Shown here one piece after another: positions 63,890-64,000 of a stretch of 64,000 bases of DNA. The notes under the pieces were generated by a model, which ran no database searches, was not told where the DNA came from, and saw only the letters and a list, made by a program, of their open reading frames with translations. A program made the translations under genes and the position numbers. Origin of the DNA: Alkalispirochaeta americana (GTDB taxonomy: Bacteria; Spirochaetota; Spirochaetia; DSM-27196; Alkalispirochaetaceae); contig NZ_FTMS01000009.1 of NCBI RefSeq assembly GCF_900156105.1, positions 88,549 through 152,548 on the forward strand, read 5' to 3'. Every line of letters starts with the position of its first letter. The first letter of the stretch is position 1.

Positions 63890-64000
63890 TTACTCCACAA
63901 TAAAGCGGTCCACAATGCCCTTGACCCGGGCAATGCCCTCACCGTTCTTGCCGCTCATCTGCTCCACGGCGGTCACGGCCTGCTGGATCTCGTCGGAACC
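63890..64000 (-). CDS. Methyl-accepting chemotaxis protein, C-terminal end (rest outside window)
   Basis: The last 36 codons of a chemoreceptor that enters from the right edge. The translated tail (GSDEIQQAVTAVEQMSGKN, ending VDRFIVE) aligns in pattern with the end of the chemoreceptor at 30239-32485 ([19 protein letters not shown]). Stop codon TAA at 63890-63892. The Csb2-like gene starts 5 bases further on. Confidence 0.85.
   Translation of the reverse strand, partial: GSDEIQQAVTAVEQMSGKNGEGIARVKGIVDRFIVE

Noticed and set aside
1..64000. CRISPR array, insertion sequence, prophage or rRNA
   Set aside because: No spaced direct repeats, transposase, phage structural or rRNA sequence was noticed, even near the Csb2-like gene.

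Overview
The window looks like a stretch of chromosome from a free-living, motile spirochaete. The phylum call is an inference: moderately high GC, three complete and one partial chemoreceptor, two histidine kinases with an EVHHRVKNN phosphoacceptor box, c-di-GMP enzymes, and an outer-membrane protein in a Gram-negative-type envelope. A multi-subunit Mrp/Mbh-type cation/proton antiporter fits a haloalkaliphilic Spirochaeta/Alkalispirochaeta-like lifestyle, but no 16S or marker gene is present to prove this.

Layout, left to right. 1-3.7 kb: 3' part of a UvrD/Rep-type helicase, a cyclophilin, tRNA-Leu(TAA) and alanine dehydrogenase. 3.7-6.4 kb: a strong promoter, a clear M-box (ykoK) Mg2+ riboswitch with terminator and antiterminator, then mgtC and mgtE. 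6.5-19 kb: a small outer-membrane protein whose frame is broken by a G9 tract, a PhnP-like hydrolase, an SPL-family radical SAM protein, a 5'-nucleotidase lipoprotein, a divergent MerR-regulator/MATE-exporter pair with a textbook 19-bp-spacer promoter, an iron alcohol dehydrogenase, a GNAT, and a two-gene operon of a TrpD-like phosphoribosyltransferase and a dehydrogenase-CobT fusion. 19-34 kb: SppA with an extra N-terminal domain, a chemoreceptor, serine dehydratase, YgiQ, a REC-EAL protein, an HI0933-type flavoprotein, a second chemoreceptor, and purE-purK.

34-45 kb: a periplasmic amino-acid-type binding protein translationally coupled to a histidine kinase without any permease; nadC-nadA-nadB behind a membrane diguanylate cyclase; and an SsuABC/TauABC-like ABC operon containing an unrecognised 208-residue protein. 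46-51 kb: an MFS carrier downstream of a glycerol-3-phosphate-type ABC transporter (UgpB-A-E without the ATPase). 51-56 kb: a P-II-like protein, a PTS IIA-type protein and an eight-gene antiporter in the order of the archaeal Mbh antiporter module (E-F-G-D'-E'-B-C-D), without hydrogenase genes. 56-64 kb: a nitronate monooxygenase-like protein, a second HWE/HisKA_2-type kinase, a membrane-anchored AraC regulator, a third chemoreceptor, a 5'-truncated Csb2 (type I-G/I-U CRISPR Cas5-Cas6 family) gene, and the tail of a fourth chemoreceptor running off the right edge.

Most of the content is housekeeping, transport and signalling. The least explained items are the MDR-CobT fusion with its TrpD-like partner, the isolated Cas6-like half of Csb2 directly behind a chemoreceptor, the G9-interrupted outer-membrane gene, the P-II/IIA-headed Mbh-type antiporter, and the unidentified protein in the SsuABC-like operon. 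No CRISPR array, insertion sequence, prophage or rRNA was seen.
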